In this document: positions 35,321 through 48,600 of the stretch, piece after piece
Position numbering within the stretch: the stretch's first letter is position 1
Layout of the letters: each line of letters starts with the position of its first letter
Assembly: GCA_947044365.1 (NCBI GenBank)
Contig: OX345638.1
Coordinates: forward strand, 7,765,701 to 7,829,700
Origin: Petrosia ficiformis
Taxonomy: Eukaryota; Porifera; Demospongiae; Haplosclerida; Petrosiidae
Reading direction: 5' to 3'
Length of the DNA stretch: 64,000 nucleotides
Notes under the pieces: generated by a model
What the model was told of the DNA's origin: nothing
Databases searched by the model: none
Seen by the model: the letters and a program-made list of their open reading frames with translations, nothing else
Translations under genes and position numbers: made by a program

Positions 35321-35688
35321 TCAAGTTCAGTACAGTAAATGTACATACCAATCATAGGAATCTCTTGGTACAGTGTCTATTGAAATGAATTCCCTTATCT
35401 CCAGTTCTTCTACAATGTTCCATATCAAATGAATTTCGTATATATGAAGACAGCAACAACTTGAATACATTTTCAGAAAGAGAACACGTGGCATACCATA
35501 TATATTCTTATTTTAAGGTGCGCGCAACTTTTACCGCGCAAATTTTCCACTGTTGAGCTGGTCAAAGGCCCGACAAAGGGATACATATTATATAATTCCA
35601 CCCCAAAACAAGCCATTTGACTGAAGACACTTCTAACTTTACTGTAGACCTACTGAATACAGTTGATAGAGAAAAGAAGATCTAAAAC
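35321..35688 (+). promoter_or_regulatory. MCM7 copy 1 upstream region with E2F-like site
   Basis: Shared with 51895-52281 before MCM7 copy 2, so it was duplicated with the gene. 'ttaccgcgcaaattttcc' near 35532 resembles an E2F site, as expected for an S-phase gene; copy 2 reads 'ttactgctcaaaacttcc' and has lost it. E2F control of MCM genes is established in animals; binding here is inference. Confidence 0.4.
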
Positions 35689-35811
35689 ATGCCATTGAAA
35701 GACTATACAGAAGAAAAAGGTAATTAATTATACATGTATATCTATTAATGGACTAGCTAGATGAACAAGTATTTATCATACCTTATATATATATATATAT
35801 ATACCGTAGAT

Positions 35812-36419
35812 CGGGTTTTAATTGCGAGCATCTAATAATTGTGAATTGCGAGGTTTTGTAGAGCTCGCAATCAATTGATTTGCAAGAAAAAGATTACGCA
35901 ATGAATATTATCACATGACCACGTGGCCACGTGGCGGCTACCTCGAATGTCAAATCTAACAAGTGATTATCTTCTACCAGTACAATGAGTCTTCGTCGAT
36001 ATTTTAAGCCTGTGACAAAACTACCATCACACAGCCAAACTGAACTCCCGGCAAATGTTCTTCGAGACATTAATCATGCTGTAACAGCGGTGTTACAGAG
36101 AAGCTGGAAGCCAACAGACCAGGAAAAAGCGAAAGTACACAAAATCTTTCACGCCAGAGGATCGTGCACTATGCTAATGAATATGATGGCCACGCACAAC
36201 ACTCTCCAAGATAAATGGCTCATTTCTGGCACTAGGACTTGCCATCTCGTGGTACTTGTTAAATTTCCCAAGCACTGGCCACACCCCTAGCCATCTTCAG
36301 GTTGGGGGAGTGGTTTGTTTGTCCAACATTAACAAACGCAATTATTGGATTCGCAATGTACCTTGAAAACCCTCGTTCACAATTATTCAATCATGCAATT
36401 AAAACCCAATCTACGGTAT
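35812..36419 (+). mobile_element. Pogo/Tigger-like non-autonomous DNA transposon
   Basis: Ends 'taccgtagatcgggttttaa' and 'ttaaaacccaatctacggta' are inverted repeats of over 40 nt with TA at the borders, inserted in MCM7 intron 1. Inside, an ORF at 35985-36290 starts 'MSLRRYFKPVTKLPSHSQTE' and has 'DINHAVTAVLQ' and 'QEKAKVHKI', which recalls the N-terminus of pogo/Tigger-type transposases. The catalytic DDE core is missing, so the copy is internally deleted. The copy 2 intron lacks it, so it inserted after the duplication or was lost there. Confidence 0.6.
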
Positions 36420-37074
36420 ATAATTTCAGATAAAATCAAGAAGTTTATAACTGATTTTTATATGCTGATAGGGATGAGGGAAAAGTCTTTACATATGCAG
36501 AACAACTGGTAAAGACTAATTATATGTATCTAATGGTTGCTATGGTAACATAATTAATTGTATACTGATCACATGACCTCTATCTCTACAGGTTAATTTA
36601 GCTCATAGAGAACAGGTTGAACTGGTTATTGATATTGATGATGTTGAAGAGGTTAGTATTGTATAATAGTATATCCATTATGTTACATGTATCTATCTAT
36701 TTATCCGTTTATTACTCTATCTATCTCAGTATGACAACGAGTTAGCAGAGAGTATCATACTCAACACACGAAGATATGTACATATATTTTCTGAAGCTAT
36801 TACAGAGCTTTTACCTCTATACAAACAAAGAGATGTATGTTTGTGTGTGTATACATAAATATAATTATTGTTATTATTATTGTAGATTACAGCTAAAGAT
36901 TCTTTGGATGTATATATCGAACATCGCTTGTTGCTACGGCAACAACATGGCAACCAATCCAATAGAGATCCACGTAATATATACCCTCCAGAACTAACAC
37001 AAAGATTGTAAGTTACATGTAATGCCTAGTGTCAAGTTAGCCTGTTCATACAGGCGTATGAGATGTATGATTCC

Positions 37075-37215
37075 GACCCTGCTAGCTGAGCTGCCTTGGT
37101 AGCTCAGTTGGTAGAGCATCTGTCTGGAATACGGTGTGTTGTAGGTTTGAATCCCACCTGAGGCAACTCTCATTTTCATTTTTCCATTGCCTCAGGTGCC
37201 TTTCTATAACATCAT
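37075..37215 (+). mobile_element. tRNA-derived SINE family 1, copy 1
   Basis: A tRNA-like head at about 37091-37163 has a D-arm with A-box 'tggtagctcagttgg' and a T-arm with B-box-like 'ggtttgaatcc', acceptor halves 'gcc..gg' and 'ctgaggc'. The anticodon loop would read GGA but the fold is not that of tRNA-Ser, so I do not call a functional tRNA. The tail 'aactctcattttcatttttc' and a second 'ctcaggtgcctttct' complete the unit. Confidence 0.7.
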
Positions 37216-38384
37216 GTATACATGTCAACAGATTAATCTATCTATTCATCCATTCATTATAGTGAGATCTATTTTAAACATAAAACAAGAGAAAAAGCTC
37301 TATCTGTTCGTCAGGTAAAAGCTGACAAGATTGGAAAACTAGTTAATGTGAGAGGTATCATTGCCAGGACCTGAAACCCGTTATGATAGTAGCTACTTAC
37401 ACATGTGATCAATGTGGGGCTGAGTCCTATTAACCTGTAAGTATAGGAATGAGGATAAGAATAGAAATGGAGGGAAATGTACATGTGTATAGTGTGTCTA
37501 TTGATTGCTATTTTATTATTCAGATATCGTCAGCAACATTCTTACCTCTTGTGATGTGTCCAAGTGTTGAGTGTCAACGTAACAAGTGAGTACAAATATG
37601 TGTACATACATGTGTGTACCTGTGCATGTACATGCATAGTTACTATAGTACATGTGTGTGTATTACATATTTTTAATAATATCTGGTGGCCGTCTCTATC
37701 TTCAAACTCGTGGTTCACGTTTTATGAAATATCAGGAAATAAAGATTCAAGAATGTCTACGTCCATTTGTCTGTTTGTTTGTCTGTCCTAATCACCTCTT
37801 TGATTCTGTCTTAGAATGATCAAGTTCCTGTGGGTAACATTCCTCGTTCAATGACTGTAATTACCAGAGGGGAAGTGACTCGTTTAACATCTCCAGGAGA
37901 TCATGTTCTTGTTACTGGGGTATATAATACATCTTTATTATTTGAATATATCTATTTAATCAATTCATCCTTCATCTATCCATTATTATTTTAATCAATT
38001 TAACTACACCTATCTATCTATCTTTTAATTTATCTACTCTTTATCAATGCACATACATGTATGTACAGGTATACCGTATATGTGTCTATCTATCTATTCT
38101 TCAGATATATCTTCCAATGGTAAAGACAGGATTTAAACAGATTACACAAGGACTTCTATCAGAAACATTTGTAGAAGCTCATGTATGTAGAAAACGTTTC
38201 GTCTGTCTGTCTGTTTATGCCATGCATGTACATGTACATGTACTTATAGCGTATAATGAGAGTAAAGAAAATTGATGATGAGGAGGAAGAAGGAACTGAG
38301 CTTACTGAAGATGAGATCATTGGTCTATCACAAGGTTTTCATGTGATATTAGTACATGTACATAAAAGCCTAGTATTCGAACCC

Positions 38385-38540
38385 TGCCAGCTGAGCTGCC
38401 TGGGTAGCTCAGTTGGTAGAGCATCTGTCTGGAATACAGAGTGTCGTGGGCTCGAATCCCACCTGAGGCAACTCTCATTTTTCATTTTTCATTTTTCCAT
38501 TGTCTCAGGTGTCTGTCTTTCTTTCTTTCTTTCTTTCAGA
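38385..38540 (+). mobile_element. tRNA-derived SINE family 1, copy 2
   Basis: Same head with a better B-box ('gggctcgaatccc') and a tail ending in (CTTT)n. It lies in a later intron of the same MCM7 copy. The matching intron of copy 2 lacks it. Confidence 0.7.
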
Positions 38541-38905
38541 TAACATATGTACATATCATCATATTAGTACATGTACATATCATCATATTAGTACATGTAC
38601 CTGTCATCATATTAGTACATGTACATGTCATCATATTAGTACATGTACCTGTCATCATATTAGTACATGTACATATCATCATATTAGTACATGTACATAT
38701 CATCATATTAGTACATGTACATGTCATCATATTAGTACATGTACATGTCATCATATTAGTACATGTACATGTCATCATATTAGTACATGTACATATCATC
38801 ATAATTATTAGTACATGTACATATCATCATATTAGTACATGTTTATATCATCATATTAGTACATGTACATGTACATATCTTCATATTAGTTCATGTACAT
38901 ATCAT
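38541..38905. repeat. 24-bp minisatellite
   Basis: About 14 copies of a 24-bp unit built on 'atcatcatattagtacatgt' with variants at one to three positions. It creates artificial open frames on both strands, because 24 is a multiple of three and no stop lies in some frames. A shorter array of the same unit is at 55595-55750 in MCM7 copy 2. Confidence 0.9.
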
Positions 38906-39109
38906 CATGTACATGTGATATGACACATGTGTACATGTACATGTGTATGTATGTACATGTACATGTATATATTTATCTAGAGGATGATTTTTATGAAAAA
39001 TTGGCATCATCACTTGCTCCTGAAATATTTGGTCATGAGGATATTAAGAAAGCTCTTTTACTATTACTAGTGGGTGGAGTTGACTGTACACCTCATGGAA
39101 TGAAAATAA

Positions 39110-39840
<731 letters not shown>

Positions 39841-40404
39841 AGACACATGAATTTTCATGTATAGCAATACTATTACATGTATATATCTACATTAGTGTTT
39901 TTGATAAGCTCATATAGTGGACCATTGGCCCAAAAAGCTTCTATTTGGCACTGCACAGCTCTCTCTTTGGTCCAGTGGCACAGTTAATTATGATTATATT
40001 GTCACTAACAGCATTAGCTCTTTGTTAATTGGTTTAAGATGTATTCCCAATGGAGCACACACTAACCATTTTTAAGCCAATTTGGCCCAAGCTTCAAAAC
40101 TTACCAAAAACCCTGATGTACGTCCTCTTCTCTTATACAGGCTGGTATAATCACTACACTTAATGCCAGAGTATCTATATTAGCAGCTGCTAATCCAGCT
40201 TATGGTCGTTACAATATCAAGAAATCAGCTGAAGCTAATATTCAGTTACCAGCTGCCCTTCTATCAAGATTTGATCTCTTGTGGTTGATAAGAGATAAGT
40301 GTGACTTTGAGAATGATCTGAGGTAAAGTAAATATGTATGTACATGTACAATTATGTTAGAGGCAACATTGACTGTGTTTTATAATACAATGTAACAGCT
40401 TGGA

Positions 40405-40580
40405 AAACTAACATACAGTAGGACCCAAAATTAAACAAACTACTTTCATATAACCTACATAAGTACAGCTCTTTGTATTTTGCTTTATAGTGGTGTCAGT
40501 ACTTATGTTGGGTTATATGGAAGTACATGTAGTTTGTTCACGTGCTTTTTGGGTTTTAACATCCCTACATCTTCTATAGT
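40405..40580. mobile_element. Foldback element, partial copy
   Basis: Carries only the inner parts of both arms ('acccaaaattaaacaaac', 'cttatgttgggttatatgga', 'gtgctttttgggttttaaca'), in an intron of MCM7 copy 1. Confidence 0.6.
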
Positions 40581-40668
40581 CTGGCACTCTGAGCTACCAG
40601 AGGAGTGTCAGTTGGATTCTTGTCTTTTTTTCAGTTTTCCTAATTCTCTCATTCCTACATGTACATGA

Positions 40669-40752
40669 TGTTATCGGAGATGTAGAAAGAAAGAAAGACA
40701 CCTGAGGCAATGGCATAATGAAAATGAGAGTTGCCTCAGGTGGGATTCATGT
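40669..40752 (-). mobile_element. tRNA-derived SINE family 1, truncated copy 3
   Basis: Minus-strand tail of the SINE: 'cacctgaggcaa', then 'aatgaaaatgagagttgcct', then 'caggtgggattc', which is the end of the tRNA-like T-arm; the rest of the head is missing. Confidence 0.65.
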
Positions 40753-40799
40753 ACATGTATGTACATGTACAATGTATATACATGTAAATATGTTTGTAA

Positions 40800-40976
40800 A
40801 TTACATCTATTTATCTATTTATCTATCTATCTATCTATCTTATCTATCTATCTATCTATCTTATCTATCTATCTATCTATCTATCATCTTATCTACCTAT
40901 CTATCTATCTATCTATCTATCTTTTCTATCTATCTATCTATCCATCTATCTATCTATCTATCTATCTATCTACATG
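40800..40976. repeat. (TATC)n microsatellite
   Basis: About 170 bp of ATCT/TATC tetranucleotides with few interruptions, immediately before an MCM7 exon acceptor at 40982. Confidence 0.95.
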
Positions 40977-41329
40977 TATATAGATTAGCACAACATGTGA
41001 CTTATGTTCACCAAAATTCCAAACAACCTCCATCTCAATTTACTCCATTAGACACAAAACTAATGGCGTTAGTACTTGTTAATGTACATGTACATGTACA
41101 TGTATGTATATCTGTGTGTATACAAATGTATATACTGCATGTATGGAAACTGTAAACATCTCTGTCTACCCATCTACATGTACATGTATCCTTTCTTTGT
41201 ACATGTACATGTCTAGTTGTCTACCCATCTACACGTACATATATCCTATTTTTGTATTAGTGCTTGCTAGCAGTAGGCATAGAAACGATCAACAAACAAA
41301 CGCAACAAACAAACAAGCAGCCACAATGG

Positions 41330-41590
41330 CTTAAAGAATTCATAAAACACAGCCACTAACGGCTTAGAAAATATTAAAACAGCCACTCTGGCTTAGAACA
41401 TTTACAATATTGAGCAGCTACAATGGCTTAGAAAATGAGCAGCTACAATGGCTTAGAAAATGAGCAGCCACAATGGCTTTGAAAATGAGCAGCCACATGG
41501 GCTCAGAAAATGGGCAGCCACAATGGCTTAGAAAAGGGGCAGCCACAATGGCTTAGAAAATAAGCAGCCACATAGGCTTAGAAAATGGGT
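41330..41590. repeat. 25-bp tandem repeat
   Basis: About ten units built on 'cagccacaatggcttagaaa' with a few bases of 'atgag'. It is part of the repeat whose inverse partner is at 39595-39840; only this copy has the tandem expansion. Confidence 0.8.
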
Positions 41591-42256
41591 TTGATAAAAT
41601 TTGGAATTCTGATAGAACAGCTATTCAGTTATGGAACAACAGATCATTTCCATCACCATAGTAACATTCAAAATGCACCACTCATTATTATATACATGTA
41701 TTAGTAGTATAGTACTACTAATACATATATATGTAGTACATATACATGTATTAGTAGTATAGTACTACTAATACATATATATGTAGTACATATACATGTA
41801 TTAGTAGTATAGTACTACTAATACATATATATGTAGTACATATACATGTATTAGTAGTATAATACTACTAATACATATATATGTAGTACATATACATGTA
41901 TTAGGAGTATAGTACTACTACTACGTATATATGTAGTACATATACATGTATTAGTAGTATAGTACTACTAATACATATATATGCAGTACATATACATGTA
42001 TTAGTAGTATAGTACTACCAATACATATATACTAATACGTATATATGTAGTACATATACATGTATTAGTAGTATAGTACTACTAATATATATGTACATGT
42101 ATTAGTGGTGCAATACTACTGATATGCATGTATGTATTATGTATATTCATTATACTATACGACGTATATTATACATGTATGTCTTCTCTTATACAGGCTG
42201 GTATAATAACTACACTTAATACTAGAGTATCTATATTAGCAGCAGCTAATCTATGA
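41588..42256 (+). pseudogene. MCM7: Third MCM7 fragment (two exon pieces)
   Basis: 41588-41672 matches the end of exon 39451-39575 ('FDKI...DRTAI', 'QQIISIT' region) with small deletions. 42188-42256 matches the start of exon 40141-40322: 'gctggtataataactacact' then 'LAAANL' and a stop. They lie in the same order as in MCM7, so this is the stump of another copy directly upstream of gene C. Confidence 0.65.
41691..42110. repeat. 50-bp tandem repeat of palindromic units
   Basis: Units start at 41701, 41751, 41801, 41851, 41901, 41951 and 42001, then a longer variant. Each contains the self-complementary core 'agtagtatagtactact' and the half-palindrome 'tacatatatatgta'. A single related unit is at 56722-56760, before gene D. 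Confidence 0.85.
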
Positions 42257-42648
42257 GACCTCGATCACTGTACAAGGTAGCCATGACAACCACTGAAAAC
42301 ACTGGTGAAACACCTAAGCTCTTGCCCTTGACACTGTAAGAAGTAATTCCCAATAGTCATGATTAGATTACACTATCATAAACATCATTATGTTATAGAT
42401 CTTCTTTTACTTCAACTTTTCCAGACACCATACCTACATATTAATGCAGAAAAGGTCATGACAACTACTTTTGAACTCAGATGCAATCTATCTATGTCTC
42501 TATCTATTTAAAACAGTGTTAAATGTATGTCTTATATAATTGTAACATTATTCATAACATGATCACATGATATGTGAAATCTTAGCAACTATTGTCGACG
42601 CTTTGCACGATACAGGGTGGGGCTCATTAGCTGCTGTTCCATCTCGTA
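42257..42648 (+). promoter_or_regulatory. Gene C 5' flank and promoter
   Basis: 'gtagccatgacaaccact' (42280) is shared with 56870 before gene D. 'catgatcacatgatatgtga' (42558) is a worn form of the family palindrome, followed by 'cttagcaact' and a 'gggtggggctcatta' block shared with D (57101). Confidence 0.45.
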
Positions 42649-45600
42649 ATGGCTACTGGTGAGTGAATTATTATAATGTGTATTTTACATTTCTTGTTAC
42701 ATGGAAACAACTTGATCCATCAAATAAATAAGTTATTTATAACTGCATCTCTTAAGCTTGAAATTTACAAGTACTGGTTTCTGTACTAATAGTATAATAT
42801 ATACATATATATTATATAATTTTGTGTGTTACTTGTCATGTTATTATAATGATGTATTGATTAGGTCAATATGAGATGAAATGGAGATCTGAACACTCCA
42901 TTGTGGTCAATAATCACAGATTATATTGTTGGGGAGGACAGCAAAATGACCTTCCTAGAATACATTATAATGACGAGAAGACAAAGTTCACATCATATGT
43001 TGATGTGTTTCATTTACCTGCATTGAAGTGGGAGAGGAGATCTACTACAGCTACTCCACCTGCAGGAGTGATTAACTATGCTTGTACTAACATAAAAGAC
43101 TCTATATTGTATTTTGGTGGAAGCTGCAAGCCTAGTGACTGTTTTCATAATGATTTATTTGAACTCAACACTCTTACTAATGAATGGAGAGAAATTATTA
43201 ACAGTTCTCCTGATAATGGACCAATGAGAAAAAATGGCTGTGGAATGATATCATTTGATATGAATGAAGAAGATAATTTACTAGTTATTGGAGGGTTTGG
43301 ACCTACACCAATGACTACTCACACTGGTTCCAAGTGTATTCCTTCTCCTAGTGCCCCAAATTGTTGCTACACAAATGAAATACACACAATGTGTGTCAAT
43401 TCATCACCAGGTATTACATGACTCACATTATGTATTACATCATAATGATATCATGTATTTTCATCAGGTCAATGGAAAGTACCTATCATAACAGGCAATC
43501 GTCCACCACCATGTGCTGGTTTCAGTATTCACACTCTTCCTGGTAATAGAGGTGTAATGTTTGGTGGCTTTACTCATGATGAGACTGGATTCCATCGTGT
43601 TGGTGACTTATTTCTGTTATCATACTCTCAGAATACAATAGTGAGTTGTTGAGTGTTTATTAAACAGATTACATTTCTACATAGTTGTATTTGTTATTTT
43701 GTTCTTGTCTAGTCTATTATTTTTATCACTCTTGATCTCTTGTATTATTTTCAGTTGTATTCTCTACAGTTCTAATCATCTGGTTTCATTTTATTATCAT
43801 AATAAGACACTTAACATGTACTTTTGAAGCTTCATTCATTTTTGTTCATTACAATGAACACACTATCATTAATTTTATATACCTGTAGTTACATATTCCT
43901 AAGTTGTAATTATTATCATATCTGAACATAACCCATGTATATCATATATAATCATACATTTCTTCAATGTTTGATAATATTTGTGATTTGATAAACAACC
44001 ACAAATATTTTAATTGTGTGGTGTAATCACATGATTATTACACTAAAGAGTACATGTTCTGTTTGTTAGTAAATAATAATCATCCACTTGTAAATCACAC
44101 CCTTTATTAATGATAAATGAACTCATCTTTGAATAATAATAAACCAATGTTGTATTATTAATACTATAGGATTTTGAGAAAGTATCCGAGACTACATTGA
44201 AATGGCCTAAGGCAAGAGATCAACATGCTAGCACCATCATCAATACTGTATCATCAAATCAACGAACGATATCTCATTTGATGGTATCGGGAGGACAAGA
44301 TGAAAATCTTCAAACTCTAAACGATTGCTGGATAATGAATCTCTCCAGTTTTATCTGGTATCAGGTAATGTACATCACATGACACATGTAATACATTGTT
44401 GTCTATATATTAATTTATATTGGTATCAGTTTTGTTATCATCAAATTTGATATTAATATTGAAAATACTGGTATATCACAAATATGAGTTAAAAGTGTTA
44501 TCATTACATTTCTAATAATAATTATTTTTTACTACCTTAACACCTCTTTCATTTTACTGTTTATTATGGCAATTTCTGGAAACTCAATATTCTATTCTAG
44601 TTTGCACAGTTTCTGATACGTCATGCTCATACTTCCATCGTAGATAGTAGAGTAGAAGGAACTCTACTATGCATGTGTCCATTGACTGAAAATGTACTTC
44701 AGAAGTGTAATGATGTTCTTTTTCTTCCTTAATTTTGCTCTGTCAGTCTCATCTTAGAATTTTTGAACTTTATTTCTTCTTATTGTTGATCATCTGACCT
44801 GTGGCCGATCAGTGTGTATATAACACGTCACAAATTACTTTTTGCACACTTTTGCATGCAATAGGTTAGTTATTGCACTTTGCTCACCTCTACTAACGAA
44901 GCTTCTCCAACAACAGGGGTAGTTTACCAGATCGTCAATAAATCACTTATAACACACTTGACAGTGCATTGTGTGTTTCTTACATGTAGGCACGGCTAAA
45001 AGGTTTCAAATGTAGACATACACATACGAGCAATTACTATAGATTATTTTGTACTAATAATGTGTGTGCTATAGCGAGACCCAACTGTCTGCTATGTGAC
45101 AGGAAGGGTTTGGTCAACTCACTATAATAGTATTCATCAAGAATTTAGAATTTAGCTATTTTAGTAGTTTACAAACTGAATCAAAATATGTATATTCGTA
45201 ACTATACTTTCCCAGTAAGCCAGTTGTATGAATATCATTACTATTGTTATGAATTCAATTACCAGTTTGCCAGATACTTGATGCTCTTGACGAATGCTAG
45301 TACACTTGGTTGACCACACCCTTCTTGTTGCATCCTATGATTGAGATGTGTGCCTTATTTATAACATATATATGTAGCTTATATGTTAATTTATTCATCT
45401 CTTCAGATAAATCTACCTGATTCAGTCACTAAAAGATTCCACCACTCCATGTCAACATACTATATATCGAAAAAAATATATTGGATTATAGTGACTGGAG
45501 GTTACAGTGAATATAATGAATCTGATAATACAGTTACAGCAATCATTGGATCTAATATTGTAGTCATCATTGAATTAGGTATGATATTTAATATACATAT

Positions 45601-48600
45601 CATGTGATATATTATTATTAGTGATCATTATCATGTTCACTGGAATGTGTACAGTCTATGACATACAAGATTATTACAGCTATTTGAAAATCTAGCTTCA
45701 TGAGTGCAAGATAATAATCCAATAGTTGTACATTCACTGATACATTTGTAGTTACCTATTCTGAGATATTCAAGTATCCTATGATTCATTAAAGACAAAG
45801 TGTCAGTCCATCTTCTATTCTTACTGTTTCCAATATTATGAGACACAGTGACACCAGTTAATTACATTCCTTAGTCCTATCTGTTATTATAAGAATGTTT
45901 ACTTAGAAACAGCATAACAACCAACAACTACAAGAATGTTAGGAATGCAGTGTGTATTGTATTGAAACCTAATAAGTCTTACACTACTTATATAATATCC
46001 TTATTATCTCATTATATAGAATATATGAGTGATAAGTGGTCTGTGAAACATGTTTGGAATTATGAACAGCTGATGAAAAACAAGAAAGAAGTTCAGACGA
46101 TTTTATTTTATCATCTTCTTCATGGTAGAAGCCAAGAACTAGTTAGTAAACCAGTGATCAATATTGTGTTAATAAAATATTGTATTAAATATTTCAGGAG
46201 ACACATAGAATAATGGAGGAGAAGATATTTGAAAAAGAATCAGAATTATTAAAACTAAGTGTTGAGATAAGAGAGAAGAGTGATGAGATTACACACCTAA
46301 AGAAAAGAGAGATGTCATTAATAGATACATTAGATACACTAGAGAAAGGTCAGATAATGAATATAATTTATTACATGTGATTTGAATACTTGATATTATG
46401 ATATTTAGAACTGGGGTTTTCAAAAGATGAAACACAAGCCCACAATAAAGTGTCAATTGCAACCAGGCAAGGTAACTTATATAATGCAATAATATGAAAT
46501 TACAGTACAAGAGGTGTGTTTGATACGAGCATGTAACATGAGTGAAGTATACCACAGCTTCAATGCACAAGAGTAAGCAAGCAGGCAAAGTACGACACTC
46601 CATGTAGGTGCATGCTTCTCAGAATATTTTTTATTTTGGACCCACGAAAAGGCAAATATAGCACAATCTAGCCTTAAAAATTAATACTAATCATACTATT
46701 AGAGCCACTCTTATTTTTTTCTTCATAGCATTATGCATCATTATTATTAAGTTTTTAAATTAAAATAATTTGAAGTACAAAGGGGTGACAGAAAATATCC
46801 AGGGGATGGGGCAAATGCCCCCTCTGTGCTCCTCATAAAAACCATGATTATGTAATCAGCACTTTACTGACTATTACTAGCATTGTTATGTGATCACTTG
46901 GATTATCTTATTACATCCGAGATAGAAGAACTACAAACAGAAATTTTTGACAAAACTACTCAAATAGAGGAACTACAAACTTTATTGAAAAGCGAAACAA
47001 AAGAGCTAGAATCACTACAAAAACGTGAGTCATGACTTTTATGGAATTAACCAGAACATCAACATTTATTCTGTTTTTATAGAAGTGACGTCACTGCAGA
47101 CAACTGTTGTTAGTAAGAATGACCAAATAAAGCAACTACAGAGTAAGTTAGAGAAGAAGGATGAGATAGTGAAAGAACTAGAGTTAATACAAGAACGTAA
47201 GTCATACATTACTTTACAGTTGAATTAATTTGAAATATCTTTTCACATAATTATAGAAGTCAAGCCACTACAGACAGAAATATTTGACAAAACTTGTCAA
47301 GTAGAGGAACTACATACTTCATTGAAAAACAAAACAAAAGAGCTTGAATTACTACAAGGACGTAAGTGCTGTACTTTTCAGAAATAACTGCACCTCCTAA
47401 CTTATTTGGTTATTATAGAAGTGAAATCACTGCAGAGAACAGTTGATGATAAAATATGTCTAATAGAGGAAGTTCAAGAGAAACAGACATTAATGGAGAA
47501 GAAGATAGTTGAGAAAGAATCAGAATTATTGAAACTCAGTACTGAGATGAGAGAGAAGAGTGATGAAATTACACACCTAAAGACAAGAGAGATGTCATTA
47601 ATAGATAAATCAGATACACTAGAGAAAGGTCAGATAATGAATATAATTTATTACATGTGATTTTAATACTTGATATTATGATCTTTAGAATTGGGGTTTT
47701 CAAAAGATGAAACACAAGCCTACAAGAAAGTGTCAATTGCAACAAGACGAGGTAACTTGTATAATATATATAATATGAAAAGTACAGCACAAGAGTTGTG
47801 TGGTAGATACAAGCATACAACATGAGCTAATTTATAAGTGATTACAGTAGACCAGATGTTGAGTACACAAGAGTAAGCACTTTATAAATAACTAATTGAC
47901 ATGTGAATAATTCAAACTTAATTGTGCAATGTTTATATTTTTATGCAATATAGCTATATTGCATAAAAATTCCTATACTATGAGTGTATTTGACATAACC
48001 ACACAACATACATATATCTTAAGCTTGAATATCTTTAGTAATTATAATAATTATTACATTATTTGAAATCATTATTTTTATGGCCTGTACTGTAGCCACC
48101 CCTATGATTGCTTTCCCACGGGTTCGATATATACTTGGGGCGAGCCCCACACTTATCAGTTAGCTGGAAAGTTTGCATTAGATGTATGTTTGTTTGTTTG
48201 CGTACGTATCCCGTAAAAATCTTTTTATTCGAACTTAGTTACGTATTCTCACTATTCTGTAAAAATGTTTTTATTAGTAAATACTTTCAATCATTTTGAA
48301 AGCCACGTGTTTGATAGATGGATGGAGGCAGATTATGGGGCAGAGCTAAACGAGCTGCAGAAACGAAAGAGGAAAGAGAAGTGCAATTGTGCAAGAGAAG
48401 AGAGACTCACAGAGCTTGAAGAGCCCGAGATCGCGAAACTATGGAAAGGGATCACAAAAGAGAAGTAAGGTTAAACAATACTTCCCCCTTTAAGCACCTC
48501 ATCAGGCTCGCCCCACAATGATTAGCATTCGTGCTAGCATTCTCTAGTTATATATATTCTTGTGTCACCTACGCGAGTAATGCGTTGTATACGTTGTATA

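Noticed and set aside
37091..37163. Functional tRNA gene (anticodon loop would read GGA)
   Set aside because: It lacks the long variable arm of tRNA-Ser, has mismatches in the stems, and is followed by a shared tail; a second copy with the same tail exists at 38385, so it is a SINE.
38536..38923. Repetitive proteins on both strands over the 24-bp minisatellite
   Set aside because: The frames are open only because the unit length is a multiple of three; they lie inside an MCM7 intron and resemble no protein.
41691..42110. CRISPR-like array
   Set aside because: Units are contiguous tandem copies without unique spacers, and the genome is eukaryotic.
46289..47823. Minus-strand frames over gene C coiled-coil exons (also 60072-60326 in D)
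   Set aside because: They repeat between C and D only because they are the reverse complement of conserved coiled-coil exons.
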